A DNA stretch of 64,000 nt, from positions 19,664,100-19,728,099 of the forward strand of contig CM067059.1 of NCBI GenBank assembly GCA_033980235.1. The letters are read 5' to 3'. Under the pieces are notes generated by a model. It was not told the DNA's origin, did no database searches, and saw only the letters and a list, made by a program, of their open reading frames with translations. This document shows positions 54,501 through 59,000 of this stretch, piece by piece; positions within the stretch are counted from its first letter, which is position 1, and each line of letters starts with the position of its first letter. This DNA is from Diadema setosum. Lineage: Eukaryota > Echinodermata > Echinoidea > Diadematoida > Diadematidae. A program made the position numbers and the translations under genes.

Positions 54501-56022
54501 CATTGTGACAGCATTACAAACATTAGTAACGGTCAAGATTTGACAATGATCATCTCTGTACAAAACTTGAACAGAATTCATCAAGGAATGTAAGAGTGCA
54601 GAAAATGAGATGCTAAAAACTCAACCATTTTGTGTACATAGAGAAAGAACAAACGAGGAAGCTACCATCAAAAACACAGGCTATATTTCAAATAAAACAC
54701 TTCATATCGAATATGTGATTCTTGGCAATTTTGAATATTTGGGCCCAACCCAAGAGGCTTCCTATTGGGTACAATCACCATTTGTACAGGCTATGATCCT
54801 CTCCATAAAATTATTCCTGCCAAGTTTGGTCAAAATCCTGACACTAATTTTCAAGAAAGAGATGACAATGTTAAAAAGATTATGCTAGATGCACAATGCA
54901 CGAATGACAACGCACAACAGATGTCATGCATCACACATGAACACACCAACTAGTTAAGCTATATATATTGAAAAAAAAAAGAAAAACCTTGATCTTACCT
55001 TGTGATCATCACACTCTAAATCATCACGTGGCCTCATGTACTCTTTCATGTACTCAAAGCGAATTCTTTGGCGCTCCCGTTCTTCTTCTTTTTCCTGCAG
55101 AGAACAAATAACAGCACAGGAAAGAATTAAGACTTAAAGGATGCCACTGCATTGATGGTATTAAACAAGGCATCAAGGTACACAATTTTGAAAAGTCCTT
55201 TACTGTCACATGGAATGTACCCTTTCAACAGCCAAAAAAGCAGGAAAACTCTGTAAATTTATTTTTATTTTTTTAACATCACATTTCAATCACTGTAGAT
55301 ACAGTAAGCAGGGCAACCAATATTCAAACATCACAGCCAGGGAGGCTCATAAGAGTCTTCAGGGAAATACTTGAAATACCAATTTTAAAGTAAAGAAATA
55401 TTCAACATTTTGTAGAGAGCCTCTCACATAATAACTGAGACAAAGAAGCCCTAGATATGACACAACATGCAAAATATTTGTCAGCTTTAAACATGATCCT
55501 TCACCTTTCTCCTTCTTTCTTTACTCTCTTCGATGTCCTTCCGTATCTGCTCCCTTCTTGCAGCCTTCTCCTGCTCCCTCTGGACCCGCTGCTCCTCCTT
55601 GGCTCTTGCCTGCTCCTCACGGAGCTGAGCCTTAGCCTTGGCCTTCTCTTCTGCCATCTTCTGCTTCCTGAGCATCTTCTCTGCTAGTCTCTCCTGCTTC
55701 AACTTGGCTTTGAGGGCAGCCTTCTCCTCTGGTGTCAGCCTCGGCTTCTTGACCTTGGCCTCTCGATTCTCCTTGTTTGAAGTCTTGTATTTTCCTGAAT
55801 GAATTAAAGATGAGATTTACTATGTGACATGCAGTTCTGACTTCAGAACTTTGCTTTTTCTTTTCCTCTTGTATGTTCCTACTATCGGACCATAGAGGCA
55901 GCTTTCAATTGAAAAACATAACATACATTATTATCTCTTAGTAAAGAGAACTGGAAGTACACTGAGGAACTTGACTGAGAAAACAGTCCTGCATTACATT
56001 TTTCCTTGTACTGCATGTTGAA

Positions 56023-56053
<31 letters not shown>

Positions 56054-59000
56054 TCTGACATTTGCACAACTATTTCTGACTTGTGACACCTACATTAGTA
56101 ACTACATTTTTGCAAGATCACAATGTTGGTATAATCCATCTTGCACAATATCTGACACATGAAACATGCAGTTTAACCCTAACTAGGCCGGGCTATTTAG
56201 GTAGATCATATAAATAAAGCTCAAAATGGGCACATTTTTTTGTGTAAATATTCTTTTTAGTGTCCTAAGCAAATATAAGAGAAAAAAATTGAGCCATCCG
56301 AAAAAATTTCTAAAGTATTTTATTGTTTTTAAAATTTCTTATGTATTTCTTTGTTTTTTCGACTTTATGTTTTTCATTGTTTTTTCGATGAAACTTGTCC
56401 ACGACATTGTTCCGGACAAGAAAATATGTTATTAATTGATTTTAATCAATAAAACCCCAAAATAATCATGCTTTTATGAAATTTGACTGTAAGCACAGTT
56501 TCCATTGAAATTGTACACGAATTCACGTTTTTGAGCAATTTCTGGTCTGACATGCACGTACATATTTATGCAAAACTTCGGAACCGCGCACCCAGGCATC
56601 GCAAATTTGGTGTCAAAAGATGCGGGAGACTCGACAGAAAAAAGTCATGAAACGTCGCGGTGATAGCTTTTCGCGTTAGCGATACATCGCGCGAAACGTC
56701 GAGGGGGGGGGGGCCTCCGAGGCCCCCCCCCCTAGTTAGGGTTAAAGGGAAGATAAACCCCAAGAGCAATGTGGATTGAGTGAAAGCAGCAACATTAGTA
56801 GAACACATCAGTGAAAGTTTGAGGAAAATCGGACAATCGATGCAGAAGTTATGAATTTTTAAAGTTTTGGTGTTGGAACAAAGAAAATATAAAGGAAATT
56901 CAACAAAAATTCACTTTTCTAGAATCATGAAAGAGCAATGGACCAACCTCTTTCAGAAGGGGGAATAATTGCTACCCTTAACATATGTCAATATCAAGTT
57001 GATGGAATTTGTAATTTTCATGAAAAATGGATTTTTGTAGAATTTTCTTTATATTTTCTTGGTATTGTTGTCCACTCATACGTCATAACCTCTAGTAGTC
57101 TCCTCATCCAGCGGTTCCAACACCAAAACTTTAAAAATTCATAACTTTTGCATCGATTGTCCGATTTTCTTCAAACTTTAACTGATGTGTTCTACTAATG
57201 TTGCTGCTTTCACTCAATCCACATTGCTCTTGGGGTTTATCTTCCCTTTAATCCTTCCTTCTCTTGAAATCATAGTCATTATTATGTGACAGAAATACCT
57301 CCTCGAAAAGAAATATGCATCCACAGTCCTGCCTTTTTTTTATGCACATCAGCACTGAAATTACAGAAGGTGTTGGCTTTTGTAGAACACATAATTGAAA
57401 ACAATCTGGAGTAAATGTTGTTTCATTTTACTTCGAGCATGGAATAATAATAATCCCACATTTCTACTTTACTTATATTGCTAACTGATGGTAATCTTCT
57501 ACTGCTTTATCATGGCTCATTCAACAACAGTGGGTACTTACTCTTTTTCTTTTCACCACCTTTGGCTGCAGCCTTCTTTTTCACCTCCATAAGTGGGATG
57601 TCATCATCGTCTTCATCGGAATCTTCTGAATCATTAGCATCATCATCGTCATCTGCAGAGCTCTCTTGCTCTGAATGCTGCATGACTTTATGGGTGTTTC
57701 GCTTTGCAGGTGTGGAGCTGAAGTTTGGAGGTGGACCGGCAAAGAATTCCTCAAAGCGCCTCTCATTCAAGCGGAACTTCTGCACGTATTGTGACTGATT
57801 TGGGTGATACATTAATGAGAAAACTCATTTGTCAATCCTGACCAATGCATGATTTACCAAAAACTTATTATTCACATGCTTCTTAATCAGCTAATAATCT
57901 GGCCATAGCTTCAGTATTGTGCTACATCTGGCTAATACGGCGGAAATGTTTTTGAATTAATCCATACTGAGAATTTCAGACAGGTCAAAAAATGAATCCG
58001 ACAATCCTGAATGCAAACATGAGTTCAACATCATCATGACTTATGTACACATACACATTCAATTAACTTGAAAACACAGTATTTTTAGATACAATAAATA
58101 AAGTCTCGACATAGCATGACAATACCTTGACAGTCCAAATATAATCCACAACATGACAATGATGCTTGAGGTACAGCTTGTTCTTATCCCTGGTGTAGAG
58201 GCCTCTCTTTCGACTGTGGGAAGAGAGAAAAATATTCTAAGATGGTTAACTAAAGCTTCACTTTTATGCATAACTTAAAAATTGTAAAGCATGTATGTTC
58301 CACAATACTATAGCTCCCTACAACTGTATACATCATTGCATAAATTTTCACCTGAAGCACACAAATTTGGTGCATTCCGAAGCAGTATGGTTACATGATT
58401 TACTGCAGATGCATGCTATGGTGCTTATGTAAGTAATTTCTTTAAAGCAAAAGCTCTTCCCCGACACTCTAAACAACTTAAGTAGAGCAATAGCTGTCAT
58501 CAGAACTCTGATATGTCACACTTTAGTTACCTCAATGTGAGAGAAACAACACTATTTGTCACTTAAAAACAACAGAATTTCTCTCCAGTACACTGTAATC
58601 TTGTAATTGCTAAAGAAACAAGATACGACTATATGAACAATTGTCAAATTTGTCATCTCAAAGGTTTTCATTCATCAGTCCCATTAACCTATTTCTGCAT
58701 TAGAACTATGTGGCACAGACAGAGTTTGCAAGTTTGTTTGAAGTTTGATGGTTTTAATGGGCAAGAAAGCATATGCATGGTAATCAAATGCTGCTCACAA
58801 AGTTTAGCCAGTATCTGTAGAAATCATACTACAATTACAAATACATAGTTTGATTTGATTTACACGTCCGTGCAATTTTTCCTTTCCATTCTGCCAATTT
58901 GGGCACCACCATGATCACTGACCTGACATTGCTATGGGGAGCTATGTAAGTTCCTGAGCCTTGCAGTGAGGTGACTTCATATTTGTACATCGAGGGCTTG

